Of a stretch of 19,133 bases of DNA, positions 1-6,925 are shown piece by piece. Under the pieces are notes generated by a model. It made no database searches and had not been told where the DNA came from. It saw nothing but the letters and a program-made list of their open reading frames with translations. Position 1 is the first letter of the stretch. Each line of letters starts with the position of its first letter. The position numbers and the translations under genes are program-made. Source of the DNA: CBFDCQ01 sp965603355 (GTDB taxonomy: Bacteria > Hydrogenedentota > CAZGCA01 > CBFDCQ01); NCBI GenBank assembly GCA_965603355.1, contig CBFDCQ010000065.1, forward strand, positions 1 to 19,133. The letters run 5' to 3'.

Positions 1-39
1 AGGACATTTCTAATGCGTTAACATAGAGGACATTTCTAA
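1..39. repeat. Tandem 13-bp direct repeat, possible insertion-sequence end
   Basis: The 13-mer AGGACATTTCTAA occurs at 1-13 and again, identical, at 27-39, so the period is 26 bp. Tandem short repeats of this kind are found near the termini of some IS families (IS21 and IS481 types), where they serve as transposase binding sites. No transposase gene lies inside the window. If this is an IS end, the rest of the element lies to the left of position 1. The assignment rests on pattern only and the family is a guess. Confidence 0.35.
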
Positions 40-234
40 AGAGTCTTGACAGCGCTGCTTCATCGCGGCGAAGAGTTTCTCCAAACACTCTCTGACTTCT
101 TTCCGCCTGAAAGTGACAACCAAAACGACAACCATCAATATCGCGAAGTTGCCGCTCCTCGCAGTCAGTTGCAGTTCACGCCCGCGTACCGGGCGCCCCG
201 TCTTGTAGCGAGTTGCAGTGGTGTACAGTCGGTT
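40..234. other. Non-coding stretch with no recognised gene
   Basis: Nothing convincing is seen here. A minus-strand reading frame runs through it, but it translates the tRNA-like segment at its start, has no recognisable domain and no supporting ribosome binding site. The heptamer GTTGCAG occurs at 168-174 and 212-218, with a third copy at 232-238, without an obvious role. Confidence 0.4.
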
Positions 235-299
235 GCAGAAGCAGGGTGAATCAGCTGGCAGACAAGAGGGAGTGGGTTCGAACCCCATCGTCTGCACTA
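235..299 (+). pseudogene. tRNA-like fragment (T arm plus acceptor stem), probable remnant
   Basis: Positions 272-288 form a canonical T arm: a 5-bp stem GTGGG/CCCAT (one G-U pair) around the loop TTCGAAC. A 7-nt acceptor-like strand CGTCTGC (289-295), an A discriminator and CTA (not CCA) follow. GCAGAAG at 235-241 pairs with the acceptor strand at six of seven positions, and TCAGCTGGCAGA (251-262) resembles a D loop. I could not fold an anticodon arm, and the span is shorter than a normal tRNA. A second pairing, GCAGAC (258-263) with GTCTGC (290-295), gives a bare acceptor/T-arm minihelix. It could be a degenerate tRNA, a tRNA-derived attachment-site remnant, or an end structure for the convergent operon, which stops at 306. 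Confidence 0.35.
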
Positions 300-305
300 T
301 GTAAG

Positions 306-776
306 TTATTGGGAAGAGGCTGCTTCTAGCTGTTCTGAGACAATCATGTTCGCTACTTGCGGGACTGCTTTGGCAATTTCCGATGTGAACCGCTCACTGA
401 AGGTCTCCGTGTCTTGGGCTTCCAGGGCGTAAATCAGGATTTTGGATGGAAGGTCGAGTGCCAGCCGTCGTCCGAGTTCGATCAGCTCTTTGAAGCCGAT
501 GTCATGCGGCGAGGAAAGATGCTGTGCTAACTTGAAATCGTCGAGGCTAAGCCTCAGTATTGTTCCCGGGGCGCAGCAACCTGTTCGGATGGTGTCCACC
601 ACGATCAAACGGTCGTAACCGACAATCAAGTCGAGCAGGTCGAGTCCAGCAGCGGTTACCTCGAGCATATCCACGTCGGGGTCATGGACCTTCTCTCTGA
701 TGATTTGCGTGACTTTTATACCGGCCCCATCGTCGGTTAGTATGGGATTGCCTAGACCCAGGACAAGTGTTCTCAA
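306..776 (-). CDS. [NiFe] hydrogenase maturation endopeptidase (HyaD/HycI family)
   Basis: This 156-residue protein is the expected size for the protease that removes the C-terminal tail of a [NiFe] hydrogenase large subunit after nickel insertion, a cytoplasmic step. The N-terminal GLGNPILTDDGAG motif (residues 7-19) is the family signature. D16, D61 (in VVDT) and H91 (in SPHDIG) fall where the family places its nickel-sensing ligands. It is last in the operon, 27 bp after the large-subunit gene, and that protein keeps a cleavable tail, so this is its likely partner. The start is a TTG, chosen because it places the conserved MRTLVLGLGNP exactly at the N-terminus and follows GAGG at about 6 nt. 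No other start fits the family as well. Confidence 0.9.
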   Translation of the reverse strand: MRTLVLGLGNPILTDDGAGIKVTQIIREKVHDPDVDMLEVTAAGLDLLDLIVGYDRLIVVDTIRTGCCAPGTILRLSLDDFKLAQHLSSPHDIGFKELIELGRRLALDLPSKILIYALEAQDTETFSERFTSEIAKAVPQVANMIVSEQLEAASSQ

Positions 777-803
777 TTGCGACCTCTTCTATAGGTGAGC
801 CTG

Positions 804-2264
804 TCACTCCCGTGTAAGTTTGCGTATCAGATTGCCTCTCCAATCGTATACTCCAGCAACAAGGGGCATACGGCCTGGCAGAGAATGCGTTGCGCAAGCC
901 ATGCACGGGTCATAGGCCCGAAACGCCATCTCGACCATGTTCAGGAGCCCCTCACTCACCTTACCGCGCTTGATCGCTCCGCGCGCGGCGTCTCTCACGG
1001 ACATACAGATTGCCGCATGGTTATTGCCGGTGGCGACGATCAGGTTAACATCCGTGATGAGCCCCTGCTCGTCGGTTCTATAATGATGGAACAACGTCCC
1101 GCGCGGCGCTTCTACAACGCCCGTCCCCTCAGTCGGGGTCTCTGTGGGGATCGTGCGGACGTCATCGGCGGTAATATGCGGATCTCGGCTGAGGTCCAAG
1201 AGCCGCTCAGAGAGATAGAGTATTTCTATAAGGCGCGCCCAGTGGTTGGCGAGCGTGGCGTGAACCGGCTTGCCACCAAGCGTGTCGAACATCCGCTCGT
1301 ACTCCTCTTGGGCCAGCGGCGTTGCCATACCGTCAGCAGCGTTCAGCCTGGCGAGAGGTGCGACACGGTACACGCCGCTATCCGCACCGTCAACAAAACC
1401 CTTCCAGCCGACCGCTTTGAGATACGGGAATTTCAAGTACGTCCACGGCTCGACGCGCTCCTCAATATGGTCGAGATAATCTCGCCCGTCGAACTTCACG
1501 AACTCCTCACCGTCCGGATTGACCACGCGGACCTGACCGTCATAGAAAGCTACTCTATTATCCTCATCCACCATGCCCATGTAATAGGTTCTCATCGAAT
1601 AGGACTTGCTCGTGATCAAATCGACGTACTTCTTCTCTCCCAGCACAACGTCGTGAAACAGCTTTACGGAGAACTTGGCGAATTCCAGGCAGCCGGCAGC
1701 CTTCTCCTCAATATCGCGCCGTTCCTCCTCGCTGAGACTCTTGCTGAGTCCGCCAGGAAGGCCGGAGACGGGATGCGTGGCTTTGCCCCCGATTACCGCC
1801 TGTATATCCTGGGCAAATCCCCTGTACTTCATTACATCCTTCACGACCTCAATTCCCACCTTGCTGATCATCCCGAGCACGTTGCGTTCGGCAGGGTCCG
1901 CGGCCGGTCCCATAACGAAATCGGGCGCGGCGAGAAGGTAGAAGTGGGCGATATGTGAGTGAACCACGTGAGCGCAGTAGAACAGTTCACGGAGCTTTTT
2001 GGCAGCAGGCGGCGGGTCAACATGGTACAGGTCATCAACACATTTGCTAGATGCAATGTGGTGAGCGCCCGGACAGACCCCGCATATGCGTGGCACTATG
2101 CGGGGCAGTTCCTCAGCCGGTCGGCCTTCACAGAACTTCTCGAAGCCTCTCAGCTCCGGTATCTGGAGGTATGCGTTGGCAACATCGCCTTTTCGGTCGA
2201 GGAAGATCTCGATCTTGCCATGTCCTTCGAGCCTCGTTATCGGGTCAATCGTAATGCGTTTCAC
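804..2264 (-). CDS. mvhA: [NiFe] hydrogenase large subunit, group 3c/MvhA-like
   Basis: This 486-residue catalytic subunit activates H2 at a Ni-Fe site. The L1 motif RICGVC (C61, C64, followed by H68) and the L2 motif DPCMACATH (452-460; C454, C457) supply the four cysteine ligands; no selenocysteine is used. Twenty-six residues follow H460, the usual processing site, so the protein is made as a precursor. The N-terminal DPITRLEGHGKIE motif and PRGTLFHHY are also typical. The GTG start is preceded by GAGGAG at 7 nt, overlapping the stop of the small-subunit gene. Neighbouring mvhG, mvhD and hdrA-like genes point to the cytoplasmic methyl-viologen-reducing type, which passes electrons to an HdrA flavoprotein. 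F420-reducing relatives are less likely because no FrhB homologue is present. Confidence 0.93.
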   Translation of the reverse strand: MKRITIDPITRLEGHGKIEIFLDRKGDVANAYLQIPELRGFEKFCEGRPAEELPRIVPRICGVCPGAHHIASSKCVDDLYHVDPPPAAKKLRELFYCAHVVHSHIAHFYLLAAPDFVMGPAADPAERNVLGMISKVGIEVVKDVMKYRGFAQDIQAVIGGKATHPVSGLPGGLSKSLSEEERRDIEEKAAGCLEFAKFSVKLFHDVVLGEKKYVDLITSKSYSMRTYYMGMVDEDNRVAFYDGQVRVVNPDGEEFVKFDGRDYLDHIEERVEPWTYLKFPYLKAVGWKGFVDGADSGVYRVAPLARLNAADGMATPLAQEEYERMFDTLGGKPVHATLANHWARLIEILYLSERLLDLSRDPHITADDVRTIPTETPTEGTGVVEAPRGTLFHHYRTDEQGLITDVNLIVATGNNHAAICMSVRDAARGAIKRGKVSEGLLNMVEMAFRAYDPCMACATHSLPGRMPLVAGVYDWRGNLIRKLTRE

Positions 2265-2274
2265 TCGTCACTCC

Positions 2275-3234
2275 TCATGTCGACATCGTCCTGCGGAACA
2301 ATGATTTGGGCAGCCCGAATCGATAGAAAGTGCCCAGAGGGTCCCTTATCTGCTCCACTATGCGTTCGATCTCCTGCTCCTCTTTCGAGTCAATAATCGA
2401 ACTGATGGCGCTGAGTAGCTTCGCGCCCTGGTCGAGTATGCCTGCCGGTGGACCGAAACAGCCGCGACACGGCATATTGACCGACGGGCATGTGGCCTCG
2501 CATCCGGCACGCGTGGCCGGACCGCAGCAGATGATCCCCTGGTCGAGCAAACACTTCTTTGGATCGGGCGTTACCTCGGACAGCCCCTTGAACTCCTTGA
2601 CCTTCTTGTTCTCGTCCCGTTCGCGAGGGCACTCATCACATACTGTCTTGTCCGAGGCAATCACACTACCTGCGGGAGGCAGCTCGCCGGTTATCAGTGC
2701 GTCCGCCACCTTGTTGATAAGGCTGACCGGAGGCGGACATCCCGGTACGTAATAATCGGTTTCAACGACCTGATCAAGGCTCCTGACGGTGTCGTGGAAG
2801 CCCGGCAGCGTCAATTCGCCCTCCGACACTTTGACCTTGGTTTTCGGTCTAATCCCGTTGTTGTTGACCGTTGAGAGCGTATCGCTATATACCTTGGCGA
2901 AAATGCCCGCCTTGTCGCTCACGTTGCCCAGACCGGGAATCCCGCCAAAGCACGCGCAACTGCCAAAAGCCACCAGAACATTGGAGCGATCCCTTAGCAT
3001 ATGGGCGAGCTCTTCCTGCTCGTCGCTTCTGACGGCGCCGTTGAACAGGCATACGTCAATGCTCCCCTGCGCCAGCCGCTCCACGTCTTTGTACTTGAAG
3101 TCAGCGGCAATTGGCCAGAGGACCAACTCGAATGCGTCTGCTATCTCGACGACCTTCGTCTGCGTATCGAGGATGGCGATGTCGCAGCCGCCGCAGGTTG
3201 CAGCCCAGTAAATTGCCAGTTTCCGCTTGTTCAT
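2275..3234 (-). CDS. mvhG: [NiFe] hydrogenase small subunit, MvhG-like
   Basis: This 319-residue Fe-S subunit conducts electrons away from the Ni-Fe site. ATCGGCD (C14, C17), GSCACFGG (C93, C95), the PGCPPP motif and the cysteine-rich C-terminal half (CDECPRE, then a run with CCGPATRAGC and PCRGCFGPPAG) match the proximal, medial and distal cluster ligands of group 3 hydrogenases. No twin-arginine signal peptide is present, so the enzyme is cytoplasmic. It starts with ATG inside a 4-bp ATGA overlap with the upstream mvhD-like gene, and its stop lies 10 bp before the large-subunit start. This supports coupled, stoichiometric synthesis of the hydrogenase subunits. Confidence 0.93.
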   Translation of the reverse strand: MNKRKLAIYWAATCGGCDIAILDTQTKVVEIADAFELVLWPIAADFKYKDVERLAQGSIDVCLFNGAVRSDEQEELAHMLRDRSNVLVAFGSCACFGGIPGLGNVSDKAGIFAKVYSDTLSTVNNNGIRPKTKVKVSEGELTLPGFHDTVRSLDQVVETDYYVPGCPPPVSLINKVADALITGELPPAGSVIASDKTVCDECPRERDENKKVKEFKGLSEVTPDPKKCLLDQGIICCGPATRAGCEATCPSVNMPCRGCFGPPAGILDQGAKLLSAISSIIDSKEEQEIERIVEQIRDPLGTFYRFGLPKSLFRRTMST

Positions 3235-3662
3235 TTCTGCCTCACGTCTTGTTTCCGCTCGAACGGACCGAGTTCCCGGACGGTCTCCGTCATTTCCGTG
3301 ACAACCTGAGCAAACCTCTCTCCCTCGCCGGCGGATATCCAGGCGAGTCTGACGCGCTCACGCTCGACGCCGATCTGGTCCAGCAGCTTCGTCAAAAGCT
3401 TATATCGCCGCATCGCCTTATAGTTGCCCTCAAGATAGTGGCAGTCGCCCGGGTGGCACCCCCCTATCAGAACGCCGTCCGCGCCGTCGTTAAGCGCCTT
3501 GAGGACGAACGTTGGGTCGATCCGGCCAGAACACATTACGCGAATGACCCGCACATTTGGCGGGTACTGAACCCTACTGATCCCTGCCAGATCCGCGCCC
3601 GCGTAACTGCACCAGTTGCACAGGAACGCTATGATTCTTGGTTCGAATTTATCGGAACTCAT
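3231..3662 (-). CDS. mvhD: MvhD-like [2Fe-2S] electron-transfer subunit
   Basis: This 143-residue protein is the linker that in methanogens carries electrons from the MvhAG hydrogenase to HdrA through a [2Fe-2S] cluster. The conserved cysteines are all present: CNWC (C15, C18), MCSG (C43) and GCHPGDC (C68, C73). A longer frame runs upstream to 3749, but the ATG at 3662 is preferred. It sits in an ATGA overlap with the stop of the preceding NuoG-HdrA gene and puts the conserved FEPRIIAFLCNWC segment at the N-terminus, whereas the extra 29 residues overlap the C-terminal coding part of the upstream gene. Its place between an HdrA gene and the hydrogenase genes fits the linker role. Confidence 0.92.
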   Translation of the reverse strand: MSSDKFEPRIIAFLCNWCSYAGADLAGISRVQYPPNVRVIRVMCSGRIDPTFVLKALNDGADGVLIGGCHPGDCHYLEGNYKAMRRYKLLTKLLDQIGVERERVRLAWISAGEGERFAQVVTEMTETVRELGPFERKQDVRQK

Positions 3663-6600
3663 GCCAAAGCCGCCTCGATCTGCGCGAATATCTGTGCATC
3701 GGTGAAATGCCGTGCCGTCATGACTCCTGCCGGGCACGCAGCGACGCACGTACCGCAGCCTTTACACAACGCATCGTTAACTTCAATGAGTTTCTTGTTG
3801 TAATCGTAGGTGATCGCCTTGTACGGACACATCCCAACACATATACGGCACGTGGAACACAGATCCGGGTCGTGCGCTGACACTATCCCTTCTCCGGAAA
3901 CCGCGTCCTTCGCAAGTATCGTCCCGGCGCGTCCCGCCGCCGCCTTAGCCTGCGCGATCGACTCTTCGAGCGTTTTCGGCGCGTGCGCCAGACCGCACAC
4001 GAATACGCCTTCCGTGGCGAAGTCAACGGGTCTAAGCTTCATGTGAGCCTCAAGAAAGAACCGTTCGTCATTCAAAGGCACCTTCAGTAGTTGCGCGAGT
4101 TCCCTGTTTCCAGCAGATGCTCTCACGCCGACACTCAGAGCTACTAGATCGGTGTCTATGACCAGCTTAGCACCAAGCACCCGGTCCTTGACCGCCACAC
4201 GCAGTTGCTTTGCACCATTATTCTGCACCGCTTCGACCACCGGTTTGTCATCAGTATCGTACCTGATGAAAATGACACCCTGTTCGCGCGCCTTTCGGTA
4301 GTATTGCTCCATGAAACCGTAGGTTCTCATGTCGCGATACAGTACATACACATTGATTTCCGGGTCAATCTCCTTCAGTTTGAGGGCGTTCTTGACAGCC
4401 TGAGGGCAGCAGTTGCGGCTGCAGCACATGTAGTCCTGCTCCCTCGAACCCACGCACTGGATCATCACAACGTTCCTGAACCCATTGAGCGCGGTGTCGC
4501 CGCCGGCAATCCGATTTTCCAGTTCCAAAGCCGTTAAGATGCGCTTGTCCGCTCCGTAAAGATACTCGTCCGGCTCGTATTCTTCCGCTCCGGTTGCCAC
4601 AATCACCGCGCCATGCTTGACAGTTTCGACATAGGTCTTCCCCGCAGTCATGAGACCCGCTTCGAAGTTTCCAACGAAACCCAAGAAGTCCACGAGCGTA
4701 GTCTCTGTATGAACGGTGATCAGATCGTCCTTCTGAACGCGCTCCATGAGTGTGTCAAGGTATTGCTGCGGGCTATCACCGTTGAGCAGGTATCGCAACT
4801 TTCGCACGTTGCCGCCGAGCTCGCGTTCTTTCTCGACCAGATGCACCGGAAAACCCTGGTCCGCCAGCGCCAGAGCAGCCACCATACCGGATACACCTCC
4901 CCCTATGACCAATGCAGTGGATGTCAGCTCGAGCGAGCGCGGGTGCAACGGCTCAAGAAGGCACGCTTTAGCAACCGCCATTCGAACAAGGTCCTTGGCT
5001 TTCTCGGTAGCCTTCTCCGGTTCATCGCGATGTACCCAGGAACACTGGTCGCGGATGTTGGTCATCTCAAAGAGGTACGGGTTCAACCCCGCCTCCCTGA
5101 TCGTTTCGCGAAAAAGCGGTTCGTGAGTGCGTGGTGAACAGGAGGCAACGACGATCCTGTTGAGGTTGTGCTCCTCAATGAGCTCCTTTATTCTCTCTTG
5201 CGTGTCCTGTGAACAGGTATAAAGATTTTCATCGGCGAGGACAACGTTACCGAGAGCGGCTGCAAACTCTCGTACCTCTGGAACGTCGATAACCCCGCCG
5301 ATGTTGATTCCGCAGTGACATACAAAGACGCCGATTCGGGGTTCCTGTCCGCTTATATTCCTCTCCGGCGGAAATTCCTTGACGTGCGTGAGCGAATGGC
5401 GCGCCGGTGCAAGCAGGGCTGACGCGCTGCCCGCTGCACCGCTGGCGTCGGCGACTGTCTGAGGAATATCCTTCGGACCGCCGAAGGCACCGCAGACATA
5501 CACTCCTTCCCGCGAGGTTTCGAGTGGCGAGAAAGTCCCGGTCGCGGCAAAGCGATGTCTGTTCAATCTTATACCCAGAGCGCGAGCAAGCTGCTCTGCG
5601 CTTTCCGGCGCCTGCAGACCAACCGAAAGGACAACCATATCGAACCGAGCCGATCTGGGCGAGCCGTCCTCGGCGACATACCGGACTGTGAGATCACACG
5701 TGTCAGGATCCTCCGCGATGTCCGATACTCCTGACACTATGAACACGATACCGTATTCCTTCTGCGCGCGTTCAGCATACTTGTCAAAATCCTTGCCGTG
5801 CGTTCTGCGCTCCATGAAGAATATGGTCGGTTCAACGGTGCTGAGGTGTTCCTTGGCGACAATCGCTTCCTTTATCGCGTACGTGCAACACACGGACGAA
5901 CAGTAGGAATTGCCACAGTCCACATCTCGCGAGCCAACACACTGGATAAACGCTATCGTATTCGGTTCTCTCCCGTCGGATGGTCTTACCACATGGCCCT
6001 GGAATGGGCCGGATGCGCTCAGGATCCGCTCAAATTCGATGCTCGTCAATACGTTCGAATACGTCGCGTATCCGAAGCGCCCCGCAGGTTCCGGGCGAAA
6101 CGCGTCGAATCCCGGTGCCGCGATAACCGCCCCGACATCGAGGCGAACCCGTTCATCCTTCTGGTCAAAGTCTATCGCGTCTGCCTCGCAGAACGCCTCA
6201 CAAGCTCCACACGTACCGAGCAACAGGTGCGCGCACCTCTCTCTATCGATTACCGGTATGTTCGGGACGGCCTGTGCGTACTCCCTATAAACCGCTGGTC
6301 GGGTTGCCAGGCCTGCCTCAAATGTCGAGCGGATCTTGTCGCTGGCATCTTCACGTATCCTATCGATTGTTATCGCACCGGTCGGGCAGACGAACGCGCA
6401 CGCGCCGCAGCTCACGCAGACGTCGGACATTTCCGCGAAGGGGGTGCTGATCTCCCTTTTGGAGCCACGGTTCACGAAACCTATTGCGCCGATTCCCATA
6501 ACCTCTCTACAGATCCGCACGCAGAGACCACACAAGATGCAGTCCTCGTCAGATTTCTTGAAACGTGTCCTGTCTACACCAAGCTTTTTGGCCACAGCAC

Positions 6601-6913
6601 GAACCTGTTCCGAGTTAGGACACCGCGCGAGCAAAAGTTCGGCTATCCCGCGCCTGAGCTTGGCCACCCTCTCCGTGTTTGTGCATATGTGGAGTCCGTC
6701 GGAAACGGGGTAGTTGCATGACGTCACCATGCGGGTGCGGTTGCCCTGCGTCGCCTCGACCAGGCAAAGACGGCAGGCGCCGTACGGCTCGACCGCTTCA
6801 TGATGGCACAACGTGGGTATGTCGATGTTCAGCTTGCGTGCCGCATCAAGTATCGTCTTGCCGCTCTCGATTTGGACCGTGTTGCCGTCAATCGTTAACT
6901 CGACCAGTTCCAT
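3659..6913 (-). CDS. NuoG-like domain fused to HdrA C-terminal part and a full HdrA module
   Basis: This is a 1084-residue multidomain protein. Residues 1-185 resemble the NuoG/HndD N-terminus: a [2Fe-2S] domain (C36, C47, C50, C66) and two [4Fe-4S] motifs (C125-C135 and C166-C176); the usual His-ligated cluster motif is absent. Residues about 204-505 match HdrA from just after its first ferredoxin motif: PQAVP-like AQAVP, the Cys set C227/C235/C238/C242, IQCVGSRD at 323-330 and CSSVCC, but with no Rossmann GxGxxG. Residues about 525-1010 form a second HdrA with the CHCG motif (532-535), FAD-binding GGGVSG (671-676) and IQCVGSRE plus CC motifs (818-836). Two C-terminal [4Fe-4S] motifs (C1019-C1029, C1050-C1060) follow. 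It likely collects electrons from NuoF, the hydrogenase and ferredoxin. The ATG at 6913 lies 12 bp after the nuoF-like stop. Confidence 0.9.
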   Translation of the reverse strand: MELVELTIDGNTVQIESGKTILDAARKLNIDIPTLCHHEAVEPYGACRLCLVEATQGNRTRMVTSCNYPVSDGLHICTNTERVAKLRRGIAELLLARCPNSEQVRAVAKKLGVDRTRFKKSDEDCILCGLCVRICREVMGIGAIGFVNRGSKREISTPFAEMSDVCVSCGACAFVCPTGAITIDRIREDASDKIRSTFEAGLATRPAVYREYAQAVPNIPVIDRERCAHLLLGTCGACEAFCEADAIDFDQKDERVRLDVGAVIAAPGFDAFRPEPAGRFGYATYSNVLTSIEFERILSASGPFQGHVVRPSDGREPNTIAFIQCVGSRDVDCGNSYCSSVCCTYAIKEAIVAKEHLSTVEPTIFFMERRTHGKDFDKYAERAQKEYGIVFIVSGVSDIAEDPDTCDLTVRYVAEDGSPRSARFDMVVLSVGLQAPESAEQLARALGIRLNRHRFAATGTFSPLETSREGVYVCGAFGGPKDIPQTVADASGAAGSASALLAPARHSLTHVKEFPPERNISGQEPRIGVFVCHCGINIGGVIDVPEVREFAAALGNVVLADENLYTCSQDTQERIKELIEEHNLNRIVVASCSPRTHEPLFRETIREAGLNPYLFEMTNIRDQCSWVHRDEPEKATEKAKDLVRMAVAKACLLEPLHPRSLELTSTALVIGGGVSGMVAALALADQGFPVHLVEKERELGGNVRKLRYLLNGDSPQQYLDTLMERVQKDDLITVHTETTLVDFLGFVGNFEAGLMTAGKTYVETVKHGAVIVATGAEEYEPDEYLYGADKRILTALELENRIAGGDTALNGFRNVVMIQCVGSREQDYMCCSRNCCPQAVKNALKLKEIDPEINVYVLYRDMRTYGFMEQYYRKAREQGVIFIRYDTDDKPVVEAVQNNGAKQLRVAVKDRVLGAKLVIDTDLVALSVGVRASAGNRELAQLLKVPLNDERFFLEAHMKLRPVDFATEGVFVCGLAHAPKTLEESIAQAKAAAGRAGTILAKDAVSGEGIVSAHDPDLCSTCRICVGMCPYKAITYDYNKKLIEVNDALCKGCGTCVAACPAGVMTARHFTDAQIFAQIEAALA

Positions 6914-6925
6914 GTGTGAGCCCTA

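Noticed and set aside
10..297. A 95-residue minus-strand frame
   Set aside because: Its start translates the antisense of the tRNA-like T arm (GFEPTP), a well-known artefact, and the rest has no recognisable feature.
795..1958. A 387-residue plus-strand reading frame opposite the hydrogenase large subunit
   Set aside because: It lies antisense to a clearly recognised gene, has no family motif or ribosome binding site, and its length reflects the codon use of the real gene.
804..2264. F420-reducing hydrogenase (FrhA)
   Set aside because: No FrhB-like F420-binding protein is encoded; mvhD and hdrA-like neighbours point to the group 3c type.
532..3662. Selenocysteine codons in hydrogenase or HdrA
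   Set aside because: The hydrogenase DPCMAC and HdrA CHCG motifs use cysteine, and no in-frame TGA occurs in these genes.
5798..6721. A 307-residue plus-strand reading frame
   Set aside because: It is antisense to the NuoG-like and HdrA parts of the large fusion, shows no domain and is a shadow of that gene.
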